Source: JAOUEA01 sp963790335
Lineage (GTDB): Bacteria > Actinomycetota > UBA4738 > HRBIN12
Assembly: GCA_963790335.1 (NCBI GenBank)
Contig: CAWBOB010000007.1
Span: 372,001-436,000, forward strand
Direction of reading: 5' to 3'
DNA: 64,000 nt
The notes beneath the pieces are model-generated. The model saw nothing but the letters and a program-made list of their open reading frames with translations, ran no database searches and was not told the origin of the DNA. The translations under genes were made by a program, and so were the position numbers. Of this stretch, positions 8,316-16,321 are shown piece by piece. The first letter of the stretch is position 1. Each line of letters begins with the position of its first letter.

Positions 8316-10247
8316 CTACCGGCCCGAGCGGCGTTTGAGCTCCTCGACGAGCTCCACCGGGGTGGTGTTGACCCCGAGCCGATAGTCGTAGCGGGCTCCA
8401 TGGCAGTCGCTCGAGCCGGTGGGCACCAGATCGAGACGCTCGGCCATCGCCCGGTATCGCGCGCGGGTCTCGTCGTCGTGGTCGGGGTGGTCGACCTCGA
8501 GGCCGACCATGCCGCCTTCGGTCATCTGCTCGATCAGCTCGTCGGGCACCGAGCCGTTCCCTTTCCACATCGCGGGATGCGCGAGTACGCATACCCCGCC
8601 GGCATCGCCGATGAGCCGGAGCGCGTCGACCGGGTGGAGCGCGTGCTTCGGAACGTACGCGACACCGCCATCGGCGATGTAGCGATCGAACGCCTCCTTC
8701 TCGGTGGCGACGATGCCCGCCTCGACCATGGCCTGCGCAACATGTGGACGCGCGATCAGGTCATCACCGGCGATCGCTCGCACGCGCTCGAATGAGATCT
8801 CGTAGCCGGCTTCCTGGAGCTTCTCGATCATCATCTCGCCACGGCGGAACCGGGTGTCGGTGAGGCGTTGCAGCTCGGCCCCGAGCTCCTCGTGCGTGGG
8901 GTCGACCCAGTAGCCGAGCACGTGGAGGCTCGCACCGTCGTACTCGGCCGAGAACTCGATGCCGGGCACGATCTCCACACCCGCCTCCGTGCCGGCGGCG
9001 AGAGCTTCGTCGAGGCCGGCGAACGTGTCGTGATCGGTGATGCCGACGCCGTCGATGCCGCGTTCGCGCGCGAGGCTCACGTTGTAGCTGGGCGACTCGG
9101 TCCCGTCGCTGAAGGTCGAATGCGTGTGCAGGTCGTATCCGCTCATGGCGAGAGCGTGGCAGACGTCCGTGTCCGGCGTCATCGGCCGAACGTCGGTGGA
9201 ACGGTCTCGAGGTCTCCGGGTCAGGGTGCCCGCGCGACGAGAGCCTGCGCCGATCTCGCCCACGGTGCGGCAGCCGGTGAGCGCCATCGCGTTGGTGAGC
9301 TCCGCATGCAGGATCGCGAGCACACCGGACACGCCGGCTTCCCCGTCGGCGGCGAGGCCCCAGATCGCCGGACGGCCCACCAGCACCGCCTGTGCGCCGA
9401 GGGCCATCGCCATCAGCACGTCCGTGCCTCGCCGCACGCCGCCGTCCATGAGTACCGGGATCCGGCCGGCGACCCGTTCCACCACCTCCGGAAGGGCGTC
9501 GAGCGCCCCCGGCGAACGGTCGAGCTGACGGCCGCCGTGGTTCGACACCACGATCGCGTCAGCGCCGGCCTCCACCGCCAGCTCGGCGTCGTCGCCGGTG
9601 AGCAGGCCCTTCACCACGATGGGGAGGCCGGCGGCGTGATCACGGATCCACGCAAGGTCGTCCCACGAGAGCGCCGGATCGTAGATGTAGTCGCTCTGGC
9701 CGACGCCGAGGGGCATCACGAAGCCGCTGCGGGTGTCGCGATGTCGAAGTCCGTTGACCGGGAAGTCGACGGTCCAGCAGATCGCCTCGTATCCGGCGGC
9801 GACGACACGGTCCAGCATCGCGACGGTGAACGCGCGATCCTGGGCCACGTAGAGCTGCCACCATTTCGGGCCGGCGCTCGCCGCCGCGACGTCCTCGAGG
9901 TAGGACTCGGTGGTCGATGACACGACGATCACCGTGCCCGCAGCCGCAGCCGCGCGGGCGGTCGCGAGCTCTCCATCCGGATGCGCGAGTCGCTGATACG
10001 CCCACGGTGCGACGAGCACCGGGAAGCGCAGCTCGCGACCGAGCAGCGTCGTCGACGGGTCGGGGCTTCCGCTGCTCCGCAGGAACCGGGGTCTGAGCAC
10101 CCACCGATCGAACGCGCGGCGGTTCTCCGCGAGCGTCCACTCGTCGCCGGCGCCGCCCTCGTAGTAGTCCCAGACGTCTGCTGGAACCGCCGCACGCGCG
10201 GCGTCCAGGAAGTCGTCGACGGTGGCGCGGGGCGGCGGCCCTTCCAT
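8316..10247 (-). CDS. FMN alpha-hydroxyacid oxidase fused to PHP phosphoesterase
   Basis: A single 643-residue open frame with two complete enzymes. Residues 1-340 are an FMN-dependent alpha-hydroxyacid oxidase/dehydrogenase (lactate or glycolate oxidase family) with SNHGGRQLDRSPGALD carrying the active-site histidine and DGGVRRGTDVLMAMALGA. Residues from about 368 are a PHP phosphoesterase with metal motifs DLHTHSTFSDG, GITDHDT, PGIEFSAEY, LAHPAM and GSSDCHG, like the YciV/RNase AM group. A basic unconserved linker of about 30 residues joins them. A separate PHP start could be the ATG at 9146 or 9182, but neither has a ribosome site. A lost stop codon is an alternative to a true fusion. Confidence 0.88.
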   Translation of the reverse strand: MEGPPPRATVDDFLDAARAAVPADVWDYYEGGAGDEWTLAENRRAFDRWVLRPRFLRSSGSPDPSTTLLGRELRFPVLVAPWAYQRLAHPDGELATARAAAAAGTVIVVSSTTESYLEDVAAASAGPKWWQLYVAQDRAFTVAMLDRVVAAGYEAICWTVDFPVNGLRHRDTRSGFVMPLGVGQSDYIYDPALSWDDLAWIRDHAAGLPIVVKGLLTGDDAELAVEAGADAIVVSNHGGRQLDRSPGALDALPEVVERVAGRIPVLMDGGVRRGTDVLMAMALGAQAVLVGRPAIWGLAADGEAGVSGVLAILHAELTNAMALTGCRTVGEIGAGSRRAGTLTRRPRDRSTDVRPMTPDTDVCHALAMSGYDLHTHSTFSDGTESPSYNVSLARERGIDGVGITDHDTFAGLDEALAAGTEAGVEIVPGIEFSAEYDGASLHVLGYWVDPTHEELGAELQRLTDTRFRRGEMMIEKLQEAGYEISFERVRAIAGDDLIARPHVAQAMVEAGIVATEKEAFDRYIADGGVAYVPKHALHPVDALRLIGDAGGVCVLAHPAMWKGNGSVPDELIEQMTEGGMVGLEVDHPDHDDETRARYRAMAERLDLVPTGSSDCHGARYDYRLGVNTTPVELVEELKRRSGR

Positions 10248-10276
10248 GCCGGTGCAGCGTACCGTCGACGCGAGCG

Positions 10277-11146
10277 TCAGGACGGCTCGCGCCTTCGGGC
10301 GCTCCCCCGCGTGCTCGTACGCCCAGCCCCCATGTCACGTGAGAGTCCGCGTGAGGTCTCTCGCACCGAGGCGAGCACGGCCGTGGCCGGGCGGCCCTCC
10401 CGCACGAGTCGCTCGACGGGGCCAACCACGCCGATCGCACCCACCGAGTGGCCCATGTCGTCGAAGATCGGGGCCGCGATCTCCGCCTCCCCGACGATCG
10501 CCTCCCCGTCTTCGAGGGCGACGCCCTCCCGCGCGATCTCTGTGAGGGCTGCGTCCAGGATCGCGCCGTCGATCACGGTGCGGCCGGTGAGCGCAACCAG
10601 ATCCGCCTCAAGGAGCGCGCGCCGGGAACCTTCCGGCACGTAGGCCGCGATCGCCTTCCCGAGCGCCGATGCGTGCCACGGGATCGACGCACCGACCTCG
10701 AGGATCTGCACCGAGTTGTCCGGCCGGAAGACGTGATGCACGACCAACACGTTGGACCCGTGCAGCACGCCGACACGTACGGCCTCCCCCACGCGGGAGG
10801 CGAGCGAATCCGCCCACAGCAGCGAGCGGGCGCGGAGCTCGTGGTTGTCGAGGAAGGCGTTCCCCAATTGCAGGAGCGCCGGGCCCAACCGGTACTTGCC
10901 GGTCTCGGGGTCTTGCTCGACGAGCTCCTGCGCCTCGAGGGTCCGAAGCAACCCGTACGCGGTGCCCTTCGCGAGGCCCAGCCGGTCGGCGATATCGGTG
11001 ACCCCCATGCGTGAGGTGCCACTGCCGAGCACCTTCAGGATCCGGGCTGCGCGCTCGACCGATTGGATCGTTGCCCGCCGCTCACCGGAGCGGGGGCGGG
11101 GGGCCGATGACGTGCCTGACCCGGACGCGGGGAGCGGGTCGGTCAC
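10277..11146 (-). CDS. IclR family regulator of the glycerol locus
   Basis: About 289 residues: N-terminal winged helix (IQSVERAARILKVLG, then ITDRLGLAKGTAYGLLRTL-like helix pair) and the C-terminal IclR ligand domain (SIPWHASALGKAIAAY, later GEAEIAAPIFDDMGHSVGAI). The GTG at 11146 overlaps the stop of the preceding dhaL-like gene by 4 bases. Glycerol operons of actinomycetes (GylR in Streptomyces) are known to be controlled by IclR proteins, usually answering to glycerol-3-phosphate. The divergent position next to glpF supports the same job here; this is inference. Confidence 0.92.
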   Translation of the reverse strand: MTDPLPASGSGTSSAPRPRSGERRATIQSVERAARILKVLGSGTSRMGVTDIADRLGLAKGTAYGLLRTLEAQELVEQDPETGKYRLGPALLQLGNAFLDNHELRARSLLWADSLASRVGEAVRVGVLHGSNVLVVHHVFRPDNSVQILEVGASIPWHASALGKAIAAYVPEGSRRALLEADLVALTGRTVIDGAILDAALTEIAREGVALEDGEAIVGEAEIAAPIFDDMGHSVGAIGVVGPVERLVREGRPATAVLASVRETSRGLSRDMGAGRTSTRGSARRREPS

Positions 11147-11820
11147 CGATCCCCCTCCAGCGCCCGAGCCAGCGAGCCGAAGAGGTAGGCCGTCGAGGTC
11201 GCCCCGGGATCCTGATGCCCGACGCTCCGTGCCCCGAGGTAGGAGGCCCGGCCCTTGCGAGCCTGCATCGGCACGGTCGCACGCATGCCGTCCCACGCCG
11301 CTCGTGCCGCCTCTCGGGTGGCCGAGACCATGTCACCGCCGGCGCGAAGGTGCCGTTCGAACGCCGCCACGCCCGGGGCATATGCATCGACGATGGTCTT
11401 GTCGCCCTCCTTCGCAGCGCCAAGCTTCTGGATGCCCTCGAGCCCCGCACGAAGCGCTGCCAGCAGGTCCTCTGCTTCGAACGTCTCGCCCTCTTCGAGA
11501 GACTCACCGGCCCGCCTGAAACACGTGCCGAAGAGCGGTCCGGCCGCCCCGCCGACCCGGTAGATCAGGGTGCCGCCGACCCGGATGAGCAGCTCGCCCG
11601 CGGGCAGATCGCCGGTGGCGTCGAGGTCGGTGACCGCAGCCGAGAACCCACGGTCCATGTTGATGCCGTGATCGGCATCGCCGATCGCCGCGTCGAGCTG
11701 CGTCAGGAAGTCTCGATTCGCCGCGATGTCATCGGCGCATCCGCGTACCCACCGCCGGATCGCGGCATCGCCGTGCGCTCCAGGCCCGTCGGGAGCAAGG
11801 TCCCGACGACGATCGGTCAC
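11143..11820 (-). CDS. orphan DhaL-domain protein
   Basis: About 225 residues of the DhaL/DAK2 nucleotide-binding family. The Asp motif that binds Mg-ADP, QLDAAIGDADHGINMDRGF, is intact, as are the VGGAAGPLFGT and KGRASYLGARSVGHQDPGA motifs. It is a second copy beside the dhaL of the divergent dhaK operon. Its stop overlaps the IclR start, so regulator and DhaL are made together. DhaL of E. coli is known to act on the transcription factor DhaR; a sensor role with the IclR protein is therefore plausible but unproven. The GTG at 11820 is my choice; a TTG at 11901 is also in frame. Confidence 0.85.
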   Translation of the reverse strand: MTDRRRDLAPDGPGAHGDAAIRRWVRGCADDIAANRDFLTQLDAAIGDADHGINMDRGFSAAVTDLDATGDLPAGELLIRVGGTLIYRVGGAAGPLFGTCFRRAGESLEEGETFEAEDLLAALRAGLEGIQKLGAAKEGDKTIVDAYAPGVAAFERHLRAGGDMVSATREAARAAWDGMRATVPMQARKGRASYLGARSVGHQDPGATSTAYLFGSLARALEGDR

Positions 11821-11887
11821 CGCGTCATCACATCGGACACCATCGGGCGAGCCCTTCCCCTGCGTCAACCACTGCCGTCGTGGTTCG

Positions 11888-11948
11888 ACTATGCCGAACA
11901 AGATACGTCCTTGTCAATCATGATTCAGTGAATCGGGGCTATTGACAA
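11888..11948. promoter_or_regulatory. divergent promoter/operator between dhaL-iclR and glpF
   Basis: On the minus strand TTGACA (11917-11912), an 18-base spacer and CATAGT (11893-11888) make a reasonable promoter for dhaL-iclR. A second TTGACA lies on the plus strand at 11942-11947, with no convincing -10 box. TTGTCAAT (11911-11918) and ATTGACAA (11941-11948) are perfect inverted arms enclosing a second perfect palindrome GATTCAGTGAATC (11922-11934). This AT-richer block is a strong candidate for IclR binding that would control both directions. Confidence 0.6.
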
Positions 11949-12024
11949 CGAGATGAGAACGGAGTTGGCTCACCACCGACACGGCCCCGACGTGAGGGCC
12001 CGGTACGAGGGGGTGGTCGCTCAG

Positions 12025-12756
12025 ATGTTCCTCGGAGAGGTGGTCGGCACGGCGTTGCTCGTCCTGATCGGTGACGGCGTCGTGGCCGGTGTGCTCCTCA
12101 ACAAGTCGAAGGCGCAGAACTCGGGATGGGTGGTCATCACCTGGGCCTGGGCGATGGGCGTGTTCGTCGGCGTGCTCGGAAGCCTCGCGGTCTCCGATGG
12201 CGTGGCCCATCTGAACCCGGCCGTGACCGTCGGGCTCGCCTCGATCGATGCGTTCCCGTGGGAAGACGTCCCGACCGCGATCGGCGGCCAGTTCGTCGGC
12301 GCGTTCATCGGTGCGATCCTCGTCTGGGCGGCATACCTCGTGCATTGGGGCGAGACCGAGGACCCGGGCCTGAAGCTCGCGGTCTTCTCGACCGGACCCG
12401 CGATCCGCAACACGGCAGCCAACCTGATCACCGAGGTGATCGGCACGTTCGTGCTGGTGTTCGGGGTTCTGTCGATCGGCGGGCTGGCGCTCGGCGACGA
12501 GGCGCTCGGTGGCGCCCTCGCAACCGGCGCGCTGCCCGTGGCCCTGCTCGTGCTCGCCATCGGCATGGCCCTCGGCGGACCGACCGGGTACGCGATCAAT
12601 CCTGCGCGCGACCTCGGGCCCCGCATCATCCACGCCATCCTGCCGATCCCCGGCAAGGGCGGCTCGGACTGGGCGTACTCCTGGATCCCGGTCGTCGGTC
12701 CCATCGCCGGCGGCGTGATCGGCGCGCTCGCAGCGAAGGCGATCTTCGACCTCTAG
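12025..12756 (+). CDS. glpF: glycerol uptake facilitator (aquaporin family)
   Basis: About 243 residues with six membrane segments and the two half-helix motifs of the MIP family: NPA at residues 64-66 and NPARD at 192-196, the aspartate after the second motif being typical of glycerol facilitators. It lets glycerol (and probably dihydroxyacetone) diffuse into the cell. The ATG at 12025 has a GAGGGGG ribosome site. An earlier in-frame ATG at 11953 would start within a few bases of the candidate operator and is less likely. It is the first gene of the glycerol operon. Confidence 0.93.
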   Translation: MFLGEVVGTALLVLIGDGVVAGVLLNKSKAQNSGWVVITWAWAMGVFVGVLGSLAVSDGVAHLNPAVTVGLASIDAFPWEDVPTAIGGQFVGAFIGAILVWAAYLVHWGETEDPGLKLAVFSTGPAIRNTAANLITEVIGTFVLVFGVLSIGGLALGDEALGGALATGALPVALLVLAIGMALGGPTGYAINPARDLGPRIIHAILPIPGKGGSDWAYSWIPVVGPIAGGVIGALAAKAIFDL

Positions 12757-12762
12757 ACGGAT

Positions 12763-12791
12763 GGCGGGAGGGTCCCGCGTGCCCTCCCGCC
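12763..12791 (+). terminator. 10-bp stem hairpin between glpF and dhaK
   Basis: GGCGGGAGGG (12763-12772) and CCCTCCCGCC (12782-12791) pair perfectly around a 9-base loop in the 63-base gap after glpF. No T-run follows. It may be a partial terminator or an mRNA stability element that sets glpF and dhaK levels apart; which one cannot be told from sequence. Confidence 0.55.
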
Positions 12792-12819
12792 GTCCCACGA
12801 ACGGGAAGCGAGGTTCCGC

Positions 12820-13821
12820 ATGAAGAAGCTGATCAACGACCCGGCCGACGTGGTTCGGGAAGAGCTCCAGGGCATCGAGGCGGCGCACCCCGACCTCGTC
12901 AAGGTGTTCTACGACCCCTACTACATCACTCGCGCCGACTCCCCCGTGCAGGGAAAGGTCGCACTGATCTCGGGCGGCGGATCCGGGCACGAGCCGATGC
13001 ACGGCGGCTTCGTGGGCGCCGGCATGCTCGACGCTGCCGCACCCGGCGAGGTCTTCACGTCTCCCACTCCCGACCAGATGGAAGCGGCCACGAAAGCCGT
13101 CGACGGCGGAGCGGGCGTCGTGCACATCGTGAAGAACTACACCGGTGACGTCATGAACTTCGAGATGGCCGCGGAGCTCTGCCGCGAGGAAGGCACCGAG
13201 GTCGAGTCGGTCGTCGTCGACGACGACGTGGCCGTGCAGGACTCGCTGTATACGGCCGGCCGGCGCGGCGTCGGCGCCACCGTGTTGATGGAGAAGATCG
13301 CCGGCGCGGCGGCCGAGCAGAAGCGCCCATTGAAGGAGGTCGCCGACATCTGCCGCGACGTGAACGCCAACGCGCGTTCGATGGGCATGGCGCTCACATC
13401 GTGCACGGTGCCGGCCGCGGGCAAACCCACCTTCGAGCTCGGCGACGACGAGATCGAGATGGGCGTCGGCATCCACGGCGAGCCCGGCCGCGAGCGGCTG
13501 AAGATGAAGCCGGCGTCGGAGATCGTCGAGATGATGGCCACGGCCATCGTCGACGACGCTCCCTTCTCGAGCGGCGACGAGGTGCTGGCATTCGTGAACG
13601 GCATGGGCGGCACCCCGCTGATCGAGCTCTACGTCGTCTACAACGAGCTCAACACGTTCCTGTCGGGACGCGGTATCAAGATCTCGCGGAACCTGATCGG
13701 CTCGTACATCACCTCGCTCGAGATGGCGGGGTGTTCCATCACGTTGCTGAAGTTGAACGACGACTTCACGCAGCTGTGGGACGCTCCGGTGAAGACCGCC
13801 GGGTTGCGGTGGGGCGTGTGA
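12820..13821 (+). CDS. dhaK: dihydroxyacetone kinase, substrate-binding subunit DhaK
   Basis: A 333-residue DhaK of the PEP-dependent type. It binds dihydroxyacetone covalently through a histidine; His219 in GVGIHGEPG is the matching residue. SGGGSGHEPMHGGFVGAGML is the conserved N-terminal substrate loop, and NYTGDVMNFEMA and SCTVPAAGKPTFEL are other family motifs. With DhaL and DhaM it makes dihydroxyacetone phosphate. It lies 8-26 bases before dhaL and shares the operon with glpF and glpK, so the cell appears able to use both glycerol and dihydroxyacetone. Confidence 0.95.
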   Translation: MKKLINDPADVVREELQGIEAAHPDLVKVFYDPYYITRADSPVQGKVALISGGGSGHEPMHGGFVGAGMLDAAAPGEVFTSPTPDQMEAATKAVDGGAGVVHIVKNYTGDVMNFEMAAELCREEGTEVESVVVDDDVAVQDSLYTAGRRGVGATVLMEKIAGAAAEQKRPLKEVADICRDVNANARSMGMALTSCTVPAAGKPTFELGDDEIEMGVGIHGEPGRERLKMKPASEIVEMMATAIVDDAPFSSGDEVLAFVNGMGGTPLIELYVVYNELNTFLSGRGIKISRNLIGSYITSLEMAGCSITLLKLNDDFTQLWDAPVKTAGLRWGV

Positions 13822-13846
13822 CGAGGGGGTGACCGGAGTCGTGGCG

Positions 13847-14479
13847 ATGTCCTACGACGCCGTGGTCGCATGGTTGAAGACGTTCGCCGCGACGATCGCC
13901 GAGAACAAGCAGTACCTCACCGAGCTGGATTCCGCGATCGGCGATGCGGACCACGGCATCAACATGGATCGAGGCTTCCAAGCGGTCGTGGGAAAGCTCG
14001 ACTCGGCGCCGGGCAACGACATCGGCGCCCTGTTCAAGACCGTGGGCATGACCCTCGTCTCTACGGTGGGCGGCGCAGGCGGTCCCTTGTACGGCACGTT
14101 CTTCCTGCAGTTCGGGGCGGCGATGGCCGGCAAGACCGAGCTGACGACCGAGGATTGGGCCGCAGCACTCGACTCCGCGGTGTCGGGCGTGCAGGCTCGG
14201 GGAAAGGCCGAGCTCGGTGACAAGACGATGCTCGATGCGTTGATCCCGGCCCGTGACGCGTTCGCGGACGCGGCCGCCGAAGGAGCGGAGCTGCCCGCGG
14301 CGCTCCTTCGCTCAGCCGACGCCGCCGAGCACGGCATGACCGCCACGATCCCACTCGTTGCCCGGAAGGGACGAGCGAGCTACCTGGGTGAACGCAGCGC
14401 CGGCCACCAAGATCCCGGCGCCACGTCGTCAGCCCTGTTGTTACGCACCGCCGCCGACACATCGGGCGACGATGCCTGA
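13847..14479 (+). CDS. dhaL: dihydroxyacetone kinase, ADP-binding subunit DhaL
   Basis: About 210 residues. DhaL holds a permanently bound ADP that DhaM rephosphorylates; the Asp-rich Mg site ELDSAIGDADHGINMDRGF and the motifs VGGAGGPLYGTFF and KGRASYLGERSAGHQDPGA are all intact. The ATG at 13847 follows a GGAG; two GTG codons slightly upstream (13829, 13841) are alternatives. It is followed by glpK after 20 bases. It is clearly the partner of the adjacent dhaK, while the copy next to iclR has no DhaK of its own. Confidence 0.93.
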   Translation: MSYDAVVAWLKTFAATIAENKQYLTELDSAIGDADHGINMDRGFQAVVGKLDSAPGNDIGALFKTVGMTLVSTVGGAGGPLYGTFFLQFGAAMAGKTELTTEDWAAALDSAVSGVQARGKAELGDKTMLDALIPARDAFADAAAEGAELPAALLRSADAAEHGMTATIPLVARKGRASYLGERSAGHQDPGATSSALLLRTAADTSGDDA

Positions 14480-14499
14480 CCCAGTAGAGGAGGCATCAC

Positions 14500-15996
14500 A
14501 TGGCTGAATACGTCGGAGCCCTCGACCAGGGCACCACGAGCACACGCTTCATGATCTTCGATCGCACGGGTCAGGTGAAGGGCATCGACCAGAAGGAACA
14601 CGAGCAGATCTTCCCGAAGCCCGGATGGGTCGAGCACGACCCGGCGGAAGTCTGGACCCGGAGCCAAGAGGTCATCGCCGGCGCGCTCGAGAAGGCCGAC
14701 GTCGCGGCGAGCGACCTGTCGGCGATCGGCATCACGAACCAGCGCGAGACCACCGTCGTGTGGGACCGGTCCACGGGCGAGGCGATCCACAACGCGCTCG
14801 TCTGGCAGGACACGCGAACCGACCAGATCTGCAACGAGCTCACCGCAGACGGTGGTCAGGACCGATTCCGCGAGACGACGGGACTTCCGATCGCGACCTA
14901 CTTCTCGGGCCCGAAGGTCAGATGGATCCTCGACAACGTCGACGGAGCACGGGCGCGCGCGGATGCGGGTGAGCTGGCGTTCGGCAACATGGACACCTGG
15001 TGCATCTGGAATCTCACGGGAGGCCTCGACGGCGGGCAGCACGTGACCGACGTGACCAACGCCAGCCGCACCATGCTGATGGACCTGCAGACCCTCGATT
15101 GGGACGACACCCTGCTCGACGCGATCGGGGTGCCGCGATCGATGCTGCCCGAGATCCGCTCGTCGAGCCAGGTGTACGGTGACGCGGTCGGCGCGGCGGC
15201 AGGCGTTCCTGTCGCCGGCGATCTCGGTGATCAGCAGGCCGCCCTCTTCGGACAGACCTGCTTCGACGTGGGCGAGGCGAAGAACACCTACGGCACCGGC
15301 TCGTTCCTGCTGTTGAACACCGGCACGGAAGCGGTCCAGTCGAAGAACGGCTTGATCACCGGCGTCGCCTACAAGATCGGTGACCAGCCGGCCGCCTACA
15401 TGCTCGAGGGCTCGATCGCGATCACGGGCGCGCTCGTGCAGTGGCTGCGCGACAACCTGAAGATGATCGACGCCGCGCCCGAGGTCGAAGAGCTGGCCCT
15501 GTCGGTCGACGACAACGGCGGGGTGTACTTCGTGCCTGCGTTCTCGGGATTGTTCGCCCCGTACTGGCGGAGCGAGGCACGCGGCGTGATCGCCGGACTC
15601 ACGCGCTTCGTCACCGCCGGGCACATCGCGCGAGCGACGCTCGAAGCGACGGCGTGGCAGAGCCGCGAGGTCGTCGACGCCATGAACGCCGACTCGGGCG
15701 TCGAGCTCACGTCACTGAAGGTCGACGGAGGCATGGTGCACAACGATCTGCTGATGCAGACGCAGGCCGACGTGCTGGGCGTGCCGGTGATCCGGCCGAC
15801 GGTGGCCGAGACCACGGCGCTCGGTGCCGCCTACGCGGCCGGCCTCGCCACCGGGTTCTGGAGCGACATCGACGACCTGCGGGGCAACTGGGGCAAGGAC
15901 AAGGAGTGGTCGCCGTCGATGGAGGCCGATGCTCGCGAGCAGCAATACGCCATGTGGAAGAAGGCCGTGACCCGCACGTTCGACTGGGTCGAGTGA
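14500..15996 (+). CDS. glpK: glycerol kinase
   Basis: A 498-residue FGGY kinase that makes glycerol-3-phosphate from glycerol and ATP. The start GALDQGTTSTRFMIFD carries the phosphate loop, GITNQRETTVVWDR the glycerol contact region, and KNTYGTGSFLLLNTG and GGMVHNDLLMQTQADVL the C-terminal family signatures. At the position where Firmicute enzymes have the HPr-phosphorylated histidine, this protein seems to have Asn (QSKNGLITGV), as in E. coli, so HPr control is not expected by that route. AGAGGAGG precedes the ATG. Confidence 0.96.
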   Translation: MAEYVGALDQGTTSTRFMIFDRTGQVKGIDQKEHEQIFPKPGWVEHDPAEVWTRSQEVIAGALEKADVAASDLSAIGITNQRETTVVWDRSTGEAIHNALVWQDTRTDQICNELTADGGQDRFRETTGLPIATYFSGPKVRWILDNVDGARARADAGELAFGNMDTWCIWNLTGGLDGGQHVTDVTNASRTMLMDLQTLDWDDTLLDAIGVPRSMLPEIRSSSQVYGDAVGAAAGVPVAGDLGDQQAALFGQTCFDVGEAKNTYGTGSFLLLNTGTEAVQSKNGLITGVAYKIGDQPAAYMLEGSIAITGALVQWLRDNLKMIDAAPEVEELALSVDDNGGVYFVPAFSGLFAPYWRSEARGVIAGLTRFVTAGHIARATLEATAWQSREVVDAMNADSGVELTSLKVDGGMVHNDLLMQTQADVLGVPVIRPTVAETTALGAAYAAGLATGFWSDIDDLRGNWGKDKEWSPSMEADAREQQYAMWKKAVTRTFDWVE

Positions 15997-16017
15997 GTCC
16001 GGAGCGAGGGAGATGTC

Positions 16018-16291
16018 ATGAGCGAGCGCCGCGGGCCCGATGAGCACGGGCACGACGAACACCACGACCACGAGGAGCACGACGAGCACGAAGGGTCGTT
16101 CGCCGAGGGCCAGGCAGATCACGACCCGGATGCGGATCACCACGGCGACTTCGCCGACGGTCAAGAGGCGGTGCACCACGAACCGGCGGAGGTGCACAAG
16201 GGGTCCTTCGCCGACGGACAGGACGCACGACGACGACGCGGTCGCGCCGGAGCGCGGCGACTTCGCGCAAGGCCAGGAACACGAAGATTGA
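16018..16291 (+). CDS. acidic His-rich repeat protein, frameshifted
   Basis: A small acidic protein (about 90 residues after correction) with four copies of a G-[SD]-F-A-x-G-Q repeat: GSFAEGQ, GDFADGQ, GSFADGQ and, in the +1 frame, GDFAQGQEHED. The stretch between repeats is rich in His, Asp and Glu, as in metal-binding proteins. The first frame turns Arg-rich after about base 16225, whereas the +1 frame keeps the composition and the fourth repeat and stops at 16289-16291; so one extra (or two missing) bases near 16220-16230 are likely. It sits between glpK and glpA with a good ribosome site. Function unknown; metal buffering is a guess. Confidence 0.7.
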
Positions 16292-16321
16292 GCCCTTGCC
16301 GGTCCGTGCCATGATGCGGCG

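Noticed and set aside
11914..13476. Long minus-strand open frame over glpF and dhaK
   Set aside because: Antisense to well-supported genes; His/Asp/Arg-rich translation with no family features.
16226..16314. Arg-rich C-terminus of the His-rich protein in its first frame
   Set aside because: The composition changes abruptly and the +1 frame keeps the repeat motif and ends in its own stop, so the Arg-rich tail is probably an artefact.
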